A stretch of DNA of 64,000 nucleotides. Source: Siderastrea siderea (lineage: Eukaryota > Cnidaria > Anthozoa > Scleractinia > Rhizangiidae). The stretch covers positions 14,932,453 through 14,996,452 of the forward strand of contig OZ034978.1 of NCBI GenBank assembly GCA_964030785.1, given 5' to 3'. The notes under the pieces were generated by a model. That model ran no database searches and was not told the origin of the DNA. It saw nothing but the letters and a program-made list of their open reading frames with translations. The translations under genes and the position numbers were made by a program. Of this stretch, positions 24,136-38,700 are shown one piece after another; the first letter of the stretch is position 1; every line of letters starts with the position of its first letter.

Positions 24136-26787
24136 TTTTCCCGTTCCCTTTGAACTTCATTATATCGGAGTTCCGCCATATAAAGAATTTGAGCTCACAT
24201 GGTATTGAATCGGACTTAGCTGACAAGAAAGACGAAGAGTTTAGACCGCTTACTTTTCATAACAAACAGGTTCAATTTTAGTGAAGAATATACGTATCCT
24301 TACTGCCCATGCAGATCACGCTGCAGTGTCACGCCACGTGATGCGCTGAATAAGAAACTATAAAGCTCCTGGTTAGCCGCATGCAACGGATTTAACTCCC
24401 TTAAATGTACAATGTCCCCAATTATTAATTCGACAGAATACTTTCCTAATCAATTATCTACGTTTTATGGAAAAGAAATGAACAAAATGTCTGTTGAGAA
24501 TTTTTTTATTAATTTTTCTGCCTACGTACCATTCATGGAATTCTCAGTACTAATATCAATTATCTTTTCGGCGTTTGTGGAAAACTGGACCCGAATGTGT
24601 TTTCTGGGAATTTCCACCCCCCCACGAACTGAACTGAGAGTCTTCGTAAATCTGAACGTTGTCTGAGTTGTTGATGTATGAGTCTGAATTTATCTTTGAA
24701 ATACAGTCTGGAGGATGGTCTACAACTAAGTTTTTCGATTGTGTCCCTTTCTATACAGCGTTCAAGTTTGGAAATGTTCTCCTTAAAGGTTGACTTAGTT
24801 AGAATTATTTACTCTATAGACCTACGACCTACTTAGATGAAATTTGACTGAGACTGAGTTGGGCTCCAGTAAATCATTGTTAATATTTTTTAACTAACAA
24901 CCATTGAGGCCATGCCGGTTTTTTAAAATCAGGGTATTTTTTTCACGGGCTTTACCTTTGAAACTAAATCCGTGACCACCCAACGTTTTGCGTTTCTGAC
25001 ATTGGTAACTCCTTATACGACTGTAGCAAAAGCATGGAAAAAATAAAGTCTACGTTGTATAACATTTTCGGGCGAATGTCCTCAAGAAAGGTATAAGACA
25101 AACAATAGATAACGTTGCTGTTACTTGAACACAGAAGTGAGTTCATAAATTGAAGAACTGGTGCACATTTCGTGGTTGCAAGATGGCGAAGTCCTGAAAG
25201 GCAGCCGACACATACCGTGTGAGCATTAAATCCTGGAAATGCATTATTTAATTAAAAATAATTTAAATAGTAACATTTTATTGCATAATTGTATGCAGTT
25301 GCTACAAAACATTTAAATCTTTTATAATTGATGGGGAATTTTCCCATGGACCTTAACTTTTATGAGGTTATAGTAACTGGCAAAAAATAAAACTAATTCG
25401 TTGAGAGCTTAGCTTTGAAATACGAACAAACCAGACGCGCAAATACAATGTGCTAATACTTATTTTATGGAATATTGGTTAGTAGGCGGAATGCCAGTGA
25501 ATACAACTTCGAATTAAGACAGAGTTTACTTATAATTTCCTCAGCGTGAGGAAGATTGTCATTTCACGACGATGTTTGTTTAAACTACGTCACCTGCAAA
25601 AATGAGAAATTCGCTGGAGTTTCAAGGCATACTTGTTAGGATGATCTCATTTTTTGGTGTCGGACATCACTTTTCCCAGTTGAGCCACTTAAGCTAGGAG
25701 AAGCTTTGGAACAAAAATTCAACCGCTTCTGAATAAGTCATAATTTCGGACTGAGAAGCGGTTAATCAAAATGCAAACATATTGGATATCTGCCATATAG
25801 GACCTCTCAAATTTACACAGAAATGAAGTCTAAGTTGAAATTTGTTGCCATTAACTTAGCCATCGCCGGTACTTGCAGTTTTGAACGCTCAGACGTCGTG
25901 CAGTAGCAAGACAAAAAGAAAATCAGTTGTTATTCAAATGGTATTGAAAAGTTACTGAATATGCCGAAAAATCCTTGGTTTGACCACATTTACCAGGTTT
26001 GCAAGTTTAGCTCAAATGATTTTACATTGGTGCCTCGCTAATTATAATTCCACACTCACGCAACTTAATTGGAAAACTTCATTTCTAACTGTATACGTTT
26101 GTATAGACAACTTGTTAAAGCAAACATAGGAGTTTTGTGGCTTTATTGCAGCTTATTGACACCACTTGAGAAATTAAGGTTTAAATTCCTCGTCTAAAGT
26201 TACCTAATACAAGGACAATACCCGTCTGATTGTCTTTGTCTTTACCTCAAGGTTGAAAGTAATGCTATCTCAGCGATGCATTTGAATTCAATATTCGCCA
26301 ACTCTCTTATCGACAAAGTAAACTACCCCCCATGGCGGTTTCAACAGGGATAATTCTAGTCCCGCATCGCCAAAGCCCATTGGAAAATTCGCTGGCAGCT
26401 TTCGATAGCGGACTCCCTTGAACAAAATTTTCACCATACATCTCGTTCTGATTAATATTTACAGTGCAGACACCGTAGATTAGATGCCTGACGTCTAGTA
26501 ATTAATTGCAAGCCATCAAAATACACCTGCTTTAAGGTATCGATCTGCAACGTCATTGGCCAACGAAAGATTGGGGTATAACGGCTATTTATAATCTAGA
26601 AATATGCAGTCCAGACAATTTGTATTCTTCTGCAAGATGTGCGTATGCCGTTTTGGGAGTTCTTGCAAAATGGATTTTACATGCTTTCCCGCGCGGGAAT
26701 TCGGTGACTAATTCAAGTTTTTAAACGGCGGTTCTGTGTGCGCAATATCATTTGTGAAAACACTGACGGAGAATTTACGCTGCAAAA

Positions 26788-29700
26788 ATGCGAGCTATCG
26801 GTGGAGCGATTTCTTTTGTTCTCCAGGTGTGATTCTCTCCTGTTTAACAGCATTTAGAATTTAGTAGATGTGACAAGGCATTCTAGTTGTTCTAACGGGT
26901 CTTTTGTTGATAAAACAGTGTCTCTTGCTCTTCGCGGGCTTCGCAGCATCCATTGATGGTAAGTCTAAATTCTTTTTATCTCCTCTCAGTATCACGCACA
27001 CGATCAAGACTGACAGCGCGGTTGAAACCGCGCAAATTTCTTATTCTTTAAACAATCTCTGGAGCAAGTTCGTTGTGCCTGTTAACGGAATGTTTCACAC
27101 AGATGCAGTGTTGAACACGGGCCATTTTCTGGAGATATTCGTGTTTTGTTTATTCCTTACAGCAGTGAAATGTTAGAAAAATAACTTTTCGCTGTCGTTA
27201 GCCAAACTAGACGATGGACTACAGCTACAAACTTCTATTAAATTTTGCATTAGAAAGGCCCTAATGTATTTTAACCTGATTCAGGGAAGAACACTCTTGC
27301 CTAGCGCCGTTATGTATGGCCATTGTCAGTTAAATTGTATGATTAATGCTTATCGATTTAAGAATGAAATGTTATGAAAGTAGCCTCCCACGCAATGCAG
27401 TTTGAATCAATGCTTTTCCCACTTACCTATGGTTATATCAAGTGTCACTCGTATAAGGTATTTCTTCAAAATGATCAAAAGCTATTATTTTTCGTATTTA
27501 AATCGCTTTACTGAGCAATTACGGGCCTTTCTGCAGATGGATGTTATTAGCTACCTATTAGTTTTCCCCTCCATGTCTTGGATAATTGGTGCTACACACA
27601 AATGTTCAAGATTATTTCACCATTTGCAATTACGCATTTACGTAATTTGCTACAACAATGCATTAATTTCAAGGCTGTAAGCGCACGAAACACTAAATCT
27701 TTCCAAGTTTACAAAAGGAAATAAGAAAACTAAGAAAAATGCTCTGTCCTTAAGGAAGTTGATTCCAGATCAACAGAGAAACGCAGAACTGTAAAATGGG
27801 AAAACGAAGTTTTAGCTGGCACATATTTCTAGAGCCGGATACGGTCGCTAAGAAATACGTTCAGAAACAAACACGCGAGAAAAAAGCTGGAGATGTCGAG
27901 GAGGTTTTGTCTAAATTCCGGTCAGAGTGAAATCGGAAATGAATATTTTGATATTCCGATTTTAGAAACCCTTCATTGTCCAGTCGGAAAGCTTAAGTCA
28001 GGCAAAAGGAGGGAATACGTTTTATGATGTCGCTTAATTCGATGTATTTTTATCCACTGTGCATTCGTTTGCTGCTAATTGCCCCTAGTAAGGGCCATAT
28101 ACTCTATAAATCCCGGTTGTGTATAAAATTGTCAATTACACCATCTCGTGATTCCAATGAAATGATATAGGTTCTTTGGTGTCGCCATGTATTGCGGCTC
28201 TGAATTTCAGCCAAGGTGTGTTTAAGTAGTAGATTACAGAAGTTGCGTAATTAGTCAGGAGCGGGCAATATACTTGATAATCAAAGCCCCTCGTGCAAAT
28301 ATAACGGCTGGTTGGGCATTGAAGTGATACGACACACCGCACGTTTATGATAAGGGTAAAAAAAAACCGGAAATATCTCAATCCACATGACATGAATCTC
28401 AAAAGCGGACATATTTCCACGTGTCACTGTTTTGGCATCCCAATCTATGTTTTCTTTTTTGTTTTCATCGCTTATCGTATTCATGTAACAAAGCATTTGA
28501 AAATTACAAGTTACAGAAGTTAAGCAAGCATTTCTCCTTAAAAATTGCGTGTAACTGAAAACTCGATCGTTTTCCGCTCAGATATCAGCGCGTATTGAAA
28601 GCAATACCTTCACATCTGAAGTAGCCATGACCAGAATCTATTTTCTCTTTACAACATCAAAACAAAATCTAAAAATAAGGTTGTGAGAAAAAAAGACTTA
28701 TCAACTAAGCGCACAAGACTTCAATATAGATCTTCATCTGATCCTACAATACTCTTCAGGGCTTTCTCCTAAAACGGCAAATAGCGGAACGCTCTGACTT
28801 ACTCAACTTGACGATTGTTTTTAATTAACGCTTTCTAACTACACTTCGTACACGGATATTTCTTGTGTCAGCAATCAGAAGATTTAGCTTCAACGTAAAT
28901 ATAATTCATAACTTCGTGCAAATGAAAGTTAATAAGCCATTCCGTGTAAATGTGCAACTAATTTTATTTGATAAAAACGATATGTATGTGGACTGGGTGA
29001 TATCAGAAGTTATCTTATCTTTTTCAGCATATATATATGAGCTGCACGAACGCTCCAGAATTTAATCACGATATTCTGCATTTTTTCGTTTCATTTTAAC
29101 TGTTTTCTCTATTAGCTTTGTCAAATAACAAAGCTTAGCTTTTGAAGGCAGTAAGGCATAGAAGCACTGTATAATGTTGATACAATCTCACTTTTTATTC
29201 TCTCAGCGTAAGAAAAGCTGGAATTTTCAGTGTAAGAAAACCTGGAATCAGTATATTAAAGTGGAAGATTCCACTTTAATGATGTGGAAAAAAGTATGTG
29301 GTGTAGATCACAATTTTAAATGCAGTTTGTACGTGCTTGTCAACCAAACGGATAACTAATTTGAAAACCTTTCAATAATTTATCAGCTTTGTTTAATTTA
29401 ATTCGTTTACAACAATTTGTTTAGAACGTGACAGTCCTCAAGGAATAAAGTCAACTATCTTTTATTCAGCCTAGAGTAACACTTGACGGTTGGTTCGCAC
29501 GGTTCGACGTGACCAAGAAATCGGGGATATTCGTTTACCCTTATTTATTTATTTATTTATTTATTTATTATTTTTTTTTGCGGTGTTCTGTACCGACGAC
29601 AGCAAACCAAACTTTCTCTCCAATGTTTTCCAGAACTCTCGCCTTTTACCTTCGGTTCCGGGAATGCGTTGACTGGGAGTGCCTGCACTATAATGCTTGC

Positions 29701-32700
29701 AAGGATCATGAGGCTCTCAGATTCCTCCGCGCCGTGCAACGAGCTGGGTTGATTGCAAAGTTACCTATACTCGATCGCAACACATGTCCCAGTGACGTTT
29801 GAATAAAAATTGTACGAGAAATAGAAATTGAAACCAGTGGATAACAGCCGCTAGTTTTACTCAAATGACAACAATTCGTCGTCTTCATTCTGGCTTTTCT
29901 TTTCTTTTTTATACAGTTGTCACCATAAATGGCTTTGACAATTTTAAGTACCCTCTGATCGACTTCCTTTATTTATTTCAAGAAAAATTTAAACCATTTT
30001 TATCTGAATAAAATCTATTCTTCCTATATTTAAGGCCAAGTTCAACGCTCAAGGACATGATAATCTTAAATTTGCATGTGAAACGGGAGTTTATTCGGGG
30101 CAATATTGTGAGAATTTGAAAGGGGATGAACTAGTTAAGACCTCAGATTCCGAAATTAAACCATTTCACAACCTTTTCCCCGCTAAAATGCTGGTATATG
30201 GTCAGTCTGAATATGTGAACTCATGTAATATGCATGTCTTGATCTGTTTATGCTTTAAGTGGGTGCGGTTGTATAGTTTCAAAGCCATTCTGGGTTGCAA
30301 ACTTGCGATTATGGACATCAGTAGTCACCAGACAAGGCTTAAAAGCGCAGAAGTTGAAGTTATTTCAAGTTAGGATTCACGACTGTGTAATTCTTCTAAA
30401 ACTAGAGAGAGTTGCCTATACAGATAGATGTTCGTCATCATTGCACAGAATACCACGTTGAATTCGGTGTGCATAACAAATATAATAATCAAATGCATAT
30501 TCCAGAGGTTCGTGATATGAAATGATTACATTTTGAGCTTCTGACGCAAGTTTAAAAATAATGTAGAACGTGGTTAACTTGAAATATTTGTGGTGTACAG
30601 CCAACATAAAATAAGACAAAGTTTGCCATACTGAGAGTAGAAGACCACACAGACAATATTTGTTTTAAAAATTGAGAGGTACATACGTACTTCACTCCTT
30701 TTTCTCCCCCACACACTGCACGAAATAGAAAATTTACCTTAAACTCACCGTACAAGTTCCTTGATAAATAGGTATAACCATGTTACATGAAAGTAAAGGT
30801 CAGTAAATTGTTAGCGTTACCACGACTTAAGGTCCTATACTGAATAAAACGCAAACTTGCGCAAAGTTGGACTAAGACACTTTGTAAAGAATTGTAAACT
30901 GTATTTGCGTATAGCTTTAAGGGAGCATTGAGGGAACTTTACGAAACAATAAAGTTGCCCAGTTACTTGCTGTGGCGCGCCTACATAAAAGAACCATTTC
31001 AGTAATGAGTTACTAAATGCAATGCATTTTTGACCAGTAATTTTGTTTCCCTCTTTACAATTTTGATGAAATAAACAAACACCCTCCAGACTGAAGATCC
31101 TCTCATGTTGCTAATGCTTCTATTGTATGTAATACGGCATATTTCGAAGGAATGTTCATCATCAGAGAGGTAAACTCTGATATGCCTATCTATATGTTAA
31201 CAGCACAAATGTCGGAAAAAATAACATCTGGGTCCGATCAACAATGCGTCTCGACGACCCCCAGAAGTAATTCCCAGTCCGAGAGACCTGGGAGCAAATG
31301 TCTGGTAATCAATGTTTCGTTTGTAGCAAATATTCGACTCACTCCACTGTGGTTGCCTCGGTGAATCAGTGGTTAGAGCACCTTCCATGAGATCGGGGTG
31401 TTGTGGGTTCGAATCCCGCTCGGGACATTTGATTTTTCCCGACATTTGTTCTGTTAATATATAGATAGGCATATCAGAGTTTACCTCTCTGATGATGAAC
31501 GCTTCTATTGTACTTTTTAAGGATACGTATGCAGGTAAACAGGCATGAGTGGCTTTTAATTAACACTGCACAGGCAAATTAAGTTATGTGTTAAATATAT
31601 ATTATGCGCAAATGACGGCTTTTTATGTCTTATGATAGTGTGCATCACTTCCCATTCGCATTTTTTGCTTTCGCCATTGCGTCAAGAGGTCAGAAATCAG
31701 ATCTCAAAATCAGGTCAGATCTCAAAATACAACAGTTGCACGGTATTTTCGATTTGCGTGGTAAAAAATGTTCTCAGCGGCAGCCAACGAGACAAATGAA
31801 GGTAGAGATTAAGAAATTATTTTGTCACAGTTTGTTCCTCGTCGTTTCAAGGCTTTTTAAACATTTTTTTTCTGCAGTAGCCCAATGCACTGCTAGCCTT
31901 TTCTGTCAACCGACCCTAGTGATACTTAGCTGAATACCAGAACGGGATCTAAATTTCCCAATTTACGAATAGCTACTGAATACTTTGGATTTTTCGTGTC
32001 CGAATTTTTTTTTTTTAATTATTGTTGATTCCTTCGAAAACAAATTAATTGACTTTTCCATGGCACGAAGGTTCGAGGTGACATTTCACAAAAGAAAACT
32101 CTAGCTTTTCGACAATTTCATACGAACATTTGAGACAAGGCCTTCTGAACAAATAGTTTTGTTTGATTTACCGAAACAGATCCGTTGGAGGGCAAGGATT
32201 TTCCTGTTCCAGAATTTGATGGATTTTTAGACATAACCCTTTATTGAAAACTGAACTTAATGGAAAATCGCACAATGTTACCACTGCTAAAACCGTCTGC
32301 CAAATACATGGGTTTTAACGTTTTATTGTCTGTGAATATTAACAAACTTCTAATTATTCCACGTTCAACTGAATTCCCTGAATTCAAAGATGTATATATT
32401 TCTCGCGCCATGTAATATCTAAAATCACAGGTGTCTGGTCTTAAACCTTAAAAAATATATATAAACAAGAAAATAACACGTTTCAAAACTCACGAACAAG
32501 AATCCTGAACAATATTATCGATTTTTTACTCGATTTAGAACGTGGAGCCTCAAAGGGTCCATGTGATAAAACCTGCGGCCAGTATCTGGGCTACGTTGAC
32601 CAACAGGAAAACCACAAACAAGATTTTAGATAAATATGTGCAGAGCGACGAGTCTCCTATTCCCACCAAGCACAGCCGGATAGCATTCAAATCGTATGTC

Positions 32701-35700
32701 AGTGATAATACCTCTAGCATTATATATTACTTGCATGTTTTCTAGCTTAGCAGTACGTTTGGGCAGAGCAGATTCTTTCAGTGTTCATTCGGTTCAAGTA
32801 TTCGTGTTGGTATTAACATCTTGCAGTTACATGTTTATGCTTGAAAGTCATGCATATCATTATGTTCCATCATGTGCTCCTGACACCGTGCCGCAAACGT
32901 TAGCCGAATGTTTTTTAGTCCTGTCTCAATTTTTCGATGATTACGCAACGTAAGTATTGGTGTCTAGTGTAAATTGCTATAAATGATAATGTATAACCCC
33001 TAATTCTTTTTCTATCTTGCCGCAAATGCCAAGTTTAGGCCAGATCGCTAAATTCTGTTCGCTAGGTTGTCAGCACTATAAATAACCATTTGCACGGTGT
33101 AAAAAAAGAAGAATTTTAGACAGTATAAATAATTATAGAACAGCTAAATTAGGCAAAAAAGTCTTTTTTAAAGTCAGTTTAAAACGTTCTACTTTTGCCT
33201 ATTAATTTTGTTGACAACTATTTTCAGGTTAAAACTCGTCAACAATGTCTTTACGACAATTAATGACAACTATTAGCGACAATCATTTCTGCCTTAATAA
33301 CTTCTATATGTCTGCTTTGTGATTTGAAAAGCGAATCTTATTTTTGAAAAGGCAACAACAAAAGAAGAAAACAAAAAAGCGATATGAAACTTTTGTCTCA
33401 ACATTGTCTGCTTTTGTTGTCCTTGTTCCTTAGTGTTGACTTTTTCAACCTTAGTACATTTGGGTTCCTTTGGTACATTCCATGGCAATAAACTGCCTCT
33501 AAAAGTGTAACACAGACAAATATTCAGGGAGCACAAGTTATAATTAACTATTGCATTAGTGGCGCAATATATTTGTCTTTTATGTGATACTAAATTTCAC
33601 GAGCAAAATCCTCATCTATTTAAGGCTGAGAAGTGTGTGTAATCATATAGAATATCTAGCATTTAAGCAAGTCAGTCAGTATAAATAATTACACCATTTT
33701 TGAGTGGTTTGTTTTGCCGAAGTCTTAGTCGTACAGTGCTTCAAGTATGCAATTAATCTTATGTCGAAACAAAAATCCTTAGACGTTTTAAATATAACAG
33801 GACCCCCATGGAGAAATGCAATGAATTGAAGCCATCATTAAAGCTAATCCGGGGTTAAAATTTATAAGCCATCCAAGGTAGAGGCCGATATTAATTCTGA
33901 ACAAATTTAAATTTCAATTATAACTTCAATTCCTACAATGAACCTCAATTCTTTTCGGAATTTGAAGACCAAAGGTTTGTCAGTGTATCGCAGATTATCA
34001 GGTGTCACTGGGACGGCGAAAGGAGTAAGGAGGGCTTGAGACCTTGGGCAAAATTAGATTAGTTTGTAGTTCCCTACTTAGTGCACCACGAAAGGCTTCA
34101 CGCACGTGAGGCACGTGCCCCAAATGTCCCCAGGTTAATCTACTACTGGTTGAAAACCTGTTAAGGAAGTCCTTTTTTTATCTTTTTTGTCTTGAACACG
34201 ATAAATCCACTGAAAGAACGGTTCGCTATTACCACCGTACAGGAAGTTTAACTTCTGCGGATGAAATACTTAAGTGAAGTGAGTGTGACCACTCAAATGA
34301 AGGCTAACACGGAGTTTGAAGTGTTGTTGTGTATTATGCCTTTTTATTATATAGACAAGAGTGTTTTAGTGCGGGACTCGAGTGGCGTATTTTCCATATC
34401 CTCACTAGTGAGGATATCGCTGACGTCATTTCCCGCTTTTACACTGTCTTTTGTGCAAAAACACTCTTGTCTACATAATAAAAAGAAAATTACACGGCGG
34501 CTTGAAGATATGAATTTTATTTTCTCGTGGTAAAAAACAAGTTTTTACTCACTCGCTGCGCTCGTTCGTAAAATATTGTTTATTCCACTCGAAAATAAAA
34601 TTCATATCTTCGCGCCGTCGTGTAATATCCTCTCTAAAAGGCCCCGCAAACTATTGATTCTGCGGGTGGAATTCCGAGGTTTGACCATTCAAATGAAAGC
34701 TCTGGAACATGATATACCACCATGCGGCCCCACTGACGCAACACTACATGATTACCGTCAACAAAGTCGCGCGAGCTGACGTGTGTTGGACGGGTTGATG
34801 TGAGTTGTACATGGCGGTTTCTACTTTTGATTTTTTCAAAGAAATTCCAAAGTCTAACCATTCAAATCAAGCTTTTGTCATGAAGCTTCATGAGCAGTGC
34901 AATCTCTGGAATGCTTTTTGTCATGCTGTGTAATGTGGCTCTAAGTGTTGAGTCTGAATAAAATACTAAATTACGACCACAAAAATGAAAGGTACTAAGA
35001 AGTACATGCCTGTGGTGCTGTTTATTGTTACGTGTAAGATGGCTCTAACGTTCGAGTCTGTGAATGAAATATACAGCGTGGTCATAAAAGTAAAGGCCGT
35101 TTAACAGTTATTTCCTATTGTGCAAGAAAGTTCTTTCTTTACAGTCTTTTGGAAATACTTCATTGCGACCACAAAAATGAAAGCGATTGTCTACTACTTC
35201 GCTGGTATTGTAAGCGAAACAATTGCACTTAAAAGGAAAATGTTTATTTCTCCCGATTTAACAGCCGTACGTGTTTCTCTTGGACGATACGTGTGTTGAT
35301 GTGCGTGCGTATGCATACCAAGTTTAAGAATATCTTTTTTTTTTTCGCTCCTATTTTCAGGCTTTGCGTTGAGGGTCTGATATTGTAGATGTCTCATAAA
35401 TATTTTGAATTTCAGAGTACTTCTCTGTTTCAAGACATTTAGTCCTTTTCGCTTCGGTCTGAAAATGAGGGGAAAAGCTCCAAGACTAAACAGCAGAAGA
35501 GTTTATACGGCAAAATTCTTTGAATAGCCACCGATAGATTTTTTTACTTAGCAAATTAGACATGGTGATGACATCATGTTATCGTTCTCGCCTTAATTTT
35601 GTTAGTCTATTTCCATACCCTAATATAAAAGAGCCAGTGACTTATGGAGCTTAAAAGCACTATTGATATCAAGAGTACCAGTAAACTGGAACTTCTCTCC

Positions 35701-38700
35701 ACATACACCTTCCGTGATCACACGTTTGCTGAAGAACACGCCGTCGATTTTTTTATATAGAATGTTAAATGTCTATAACAAAGCAAAATAGCTAGAGTAA
35801 GTACCGTTATAGTTAACTGTAGTGATTTAATGGTTGGATATAAGTGGTTGGTTTGCAAGCTGTCAAGGTTGAAGTGCCTCGTTTACTTCAAGAAGACAAA
35901 TGACGCATTACTGAGTAATGCCTCTGGACACTAAGAATATTGTTTCAGTGTGTGTCATAACTGAAATGTTTTCAAGTCAAAATGATCGATTAAAACGGTT
36001 ATAAAAATTTAGCTTTAATCCCTTTAATCGGATTCTCTGATTTTGTCTTTGTCTTCCCATCCTTTGACAAATTGAACAGACAGTTTCTGACTTATTTCAT
36101 GTCTTAGCTTCTTAGAGGCCTTCGACAATGTTGACTGCACGATTAACAGGAAGATGCTAGATCACGCCACATCATGAACCTAGTCAATGACTTGGCTCGC
36201 CACAAATTTCCCTGTGGCGTTGTGGTTAGAGCATGAGTGTCGATGACTGGGAGCTCATGGCCTGGTTGCACTTTGATTTCCTCCTCTGTAGTCTCAAGCT
36301 TGATATAAAATGGATATAACTCATAAATCTGCCAAACGATAAGCTAAATCATGAAAGTGCTAGTTGTTAAATTGTTCCTCCTCGTCCCAGATTTAACTGT
36401 TAGGTTTTGACAGCGTTTATTTCTTTTCTGCATTTTTTGTTATTTTCATAATGCTTAAATATGATCAAATAAGGCAGCAAGGATAGTTAGAATCCTCATT
36501 TCATTATCACATCTCGTAAAAATTGGAAATATTTTTAGCAAAAAGGTTGTATCCTTCCTGAAATTTCTTTAATTATAAAACAAATTGTTCTAATTGTTAT
36601 AAGTCATTTTTGTTAAAGGGTAAGTCTTTGTCTAAGCACTTAATGCATAAAATCAGTGTCACGAAACAAACCAAAAAAAGAACTAGCCAGAGACTTGAGC
36701 TTAAGAATTTTTAAACAGTCTGGTTTTGTTTCCGAATCGCTCGGTATGTTTACGATATTAGCTCTCTTCTCAACTTCTTTAACCCTATTCAGACCGGGCT
36801 ATTTTTGCTCTTGTGGGACCGAGGGGGGGGGGGGGGGGGGAAATCCGCCCCCACCTTCTAACTCCGAGAATATTAAGGCTATGACAACGCAACTTAAAGG
36901 ACAAATAGTATGTCCAAAAATGTTTCCATTGAGGTCCGCAACATCAGCTGATGACGTCATGTGACGTCACAATAACGTTTTGTTCTCAAACGGTGGCCGT
37001 CTTGGATCCGCCATCTTGGATTTCTTGATTTTTCCAAAACCTTCAAAAACCGCCAAAATTGATCAAGAAGTGATCAAAATCAATAAATTAACACGGAAAT
37101 GATCTAAAAACTTAAAATTTACTTCAAAAAAGTAATGATTTGTGATTAAAAAGAGGGAAATTTAAAATTCTGAAAAAATCGCTTGTCAAAAAGTGGTTGC
37201 CATGGTAACGTCAAACTTAATAGACTAAGATTTGCTATCCCAAATTGTTCCTAGATAAATTTTAGGAAAAGTCACCAAGTTTGGTGACCAAGTTCCGTTT
37301 CATAAAAGAATCATTTAGAAATGCTTAGATCCATATCTACGAAATTTGAAGTTAAAGTTCTGACTTATTCTCATTAATTTTTAAGAATTCCAAACTTTTC
37401 ATGAATCATTGTGGTAAGATATTTCTTTACACGTCCAACTTTTTCCAGCAATTTAGAAATAATCAGCCCCCCAGGGATCATTTCGTATATATAAAAACTA
37501 CGATATTACAGGGATATTTTCTCGGTCAAGCTATGTAGCTAAAAATATAGTCTATTTGTTCTGCGTACTAATTTACGCTATAGATCACCAATCTGTCAAG
37601 GATGAAGAAAAAGTCTCTGGTTCTCAGAGCTTAATTTATAGTCTCTAGTCACTTAATTCCTAGTTGTACCTACCTTAGAGAAAATCCTTATGCGTGATTA
37701 TTCAAATGAAAGCTGTTGAGCAGTACTTTAATGTAGTGTTTTATGTTTTAAAGATTTGTTTTTCAAAGCAAATCCAAATTTCAGTCGTTACATGGTTACC
37801 TGAGCGTTAAATGACCTCTTAAGAAAAATAGTTACTTTGTAACGACCATACTGTGTATTGAAAAAATTAACAATATGAATATCACAATACACATTGTTAC
37901 TATAAACAGTATCAAAATAAACAGTATCACTAAGCAAGGAGTATGACTAGGGAGTGTTACTAAGTATTAATAAGTAGTTACTAAGTATAGTAGGTAAGTA
38001 TTAGTCAGTATTATAATAAATATAAACAAAATAAACGGTCGTATCACAGTTAGAGCGATATTTCGCTAGTTTTTGTTGACGATGGTTTAATCAAGGCGAT
38101 TGTCTTAATTGCGACTTCTAAAATGTTCCATCAAACACAGCGGATTTTAACTAGCTTTGAAACAAGTTTTTGCCATAGAGTGAATACCTCAGTCTAGTGA
38201 AACTATTTGTTACCCCTGTAATAGATGCTAGCCAGTATCTGAATTCACTTTATACAAGTCACCGTGTATCCTTTATTAAAACCGTGAGGGGTCTATCACT
38301 TATTACATTTTTCAAAGTCAAATTTCGGTGTATAAATAACTTGCATGCTTTGAAAGACGTCCTCTAGTAATAGTAAAGGGAATACGTAAAGCCTCACGTG
38401 AATAACGTAAATTAAAATCAAAGACTTAACCGACATAAAGGAGTTGCGTCAAAATGCGTCATAGTTAGTTATTTTGTAATATGATAGTTAATCTGGGAAA
38501 GTGATGGTCTATTTAGGTGACGGAAAAATGTGAAACATGGCAAGGGGGTTTATAGAGAAGGAGGAGCGACAGTGGAACCCCGATATAACGAACCATATTC
38601 TTCAGACCGGTAATAGTAAAATGTATGGAAAAGAAGCCGATATAACGGACCCCCGTTATAACGAACACATTTTGCCAGTCCCTTGGCACATTATATTGGA

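Larger units (their letters stand above)
18475..26787. other. Gene-free block rich in mobile elements
   Basis: No exon chain could be supported over 8.3 kb. Identified contents are a LINE 3' end, two abutting MITEs, a foldback element nested in another repeat, MITE copy B and two microsatellites, all listed separately. Bases 20270-21005 contain repeated 'ggccaatggccag' words and look like another old DNA element. Bases 23030-23110 are almost pure A/T. From 24400 to 26750 I see nothing I can name; the ORF at 24412-24666 has no family signature. The protease promoter should lie just left of 26788. Confidence 0.5.

Noticed and set aside
24412..24666. 84-codon plus ORF in the gene-free block
   Set aside because: It is AT-rich with no homology I recognise and no splice partner. 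It is compatible with chance.
29560..29802. Plus ORF with '[20 protein letters not shown]' as a protease exon
   Set aside because: It has no donor in frame, ends in a stop and has no family match. It probably belongs to an unidentified repeat next to the (TTTA)n tract.
32531..32691. Exon-like GC-richer segment 'tttag|AACGTGGAG...' ending TC|gtatgt, open on plus, hydrophobic in one minus frame
   Set aside because: Its phases (0 in, 2 out, or a stop in the phase-1 frame) do not fit between protease exons 2 and 3, and neither strand gives a recognised family. It could be part of an unknown gene, but one exon is not enough.
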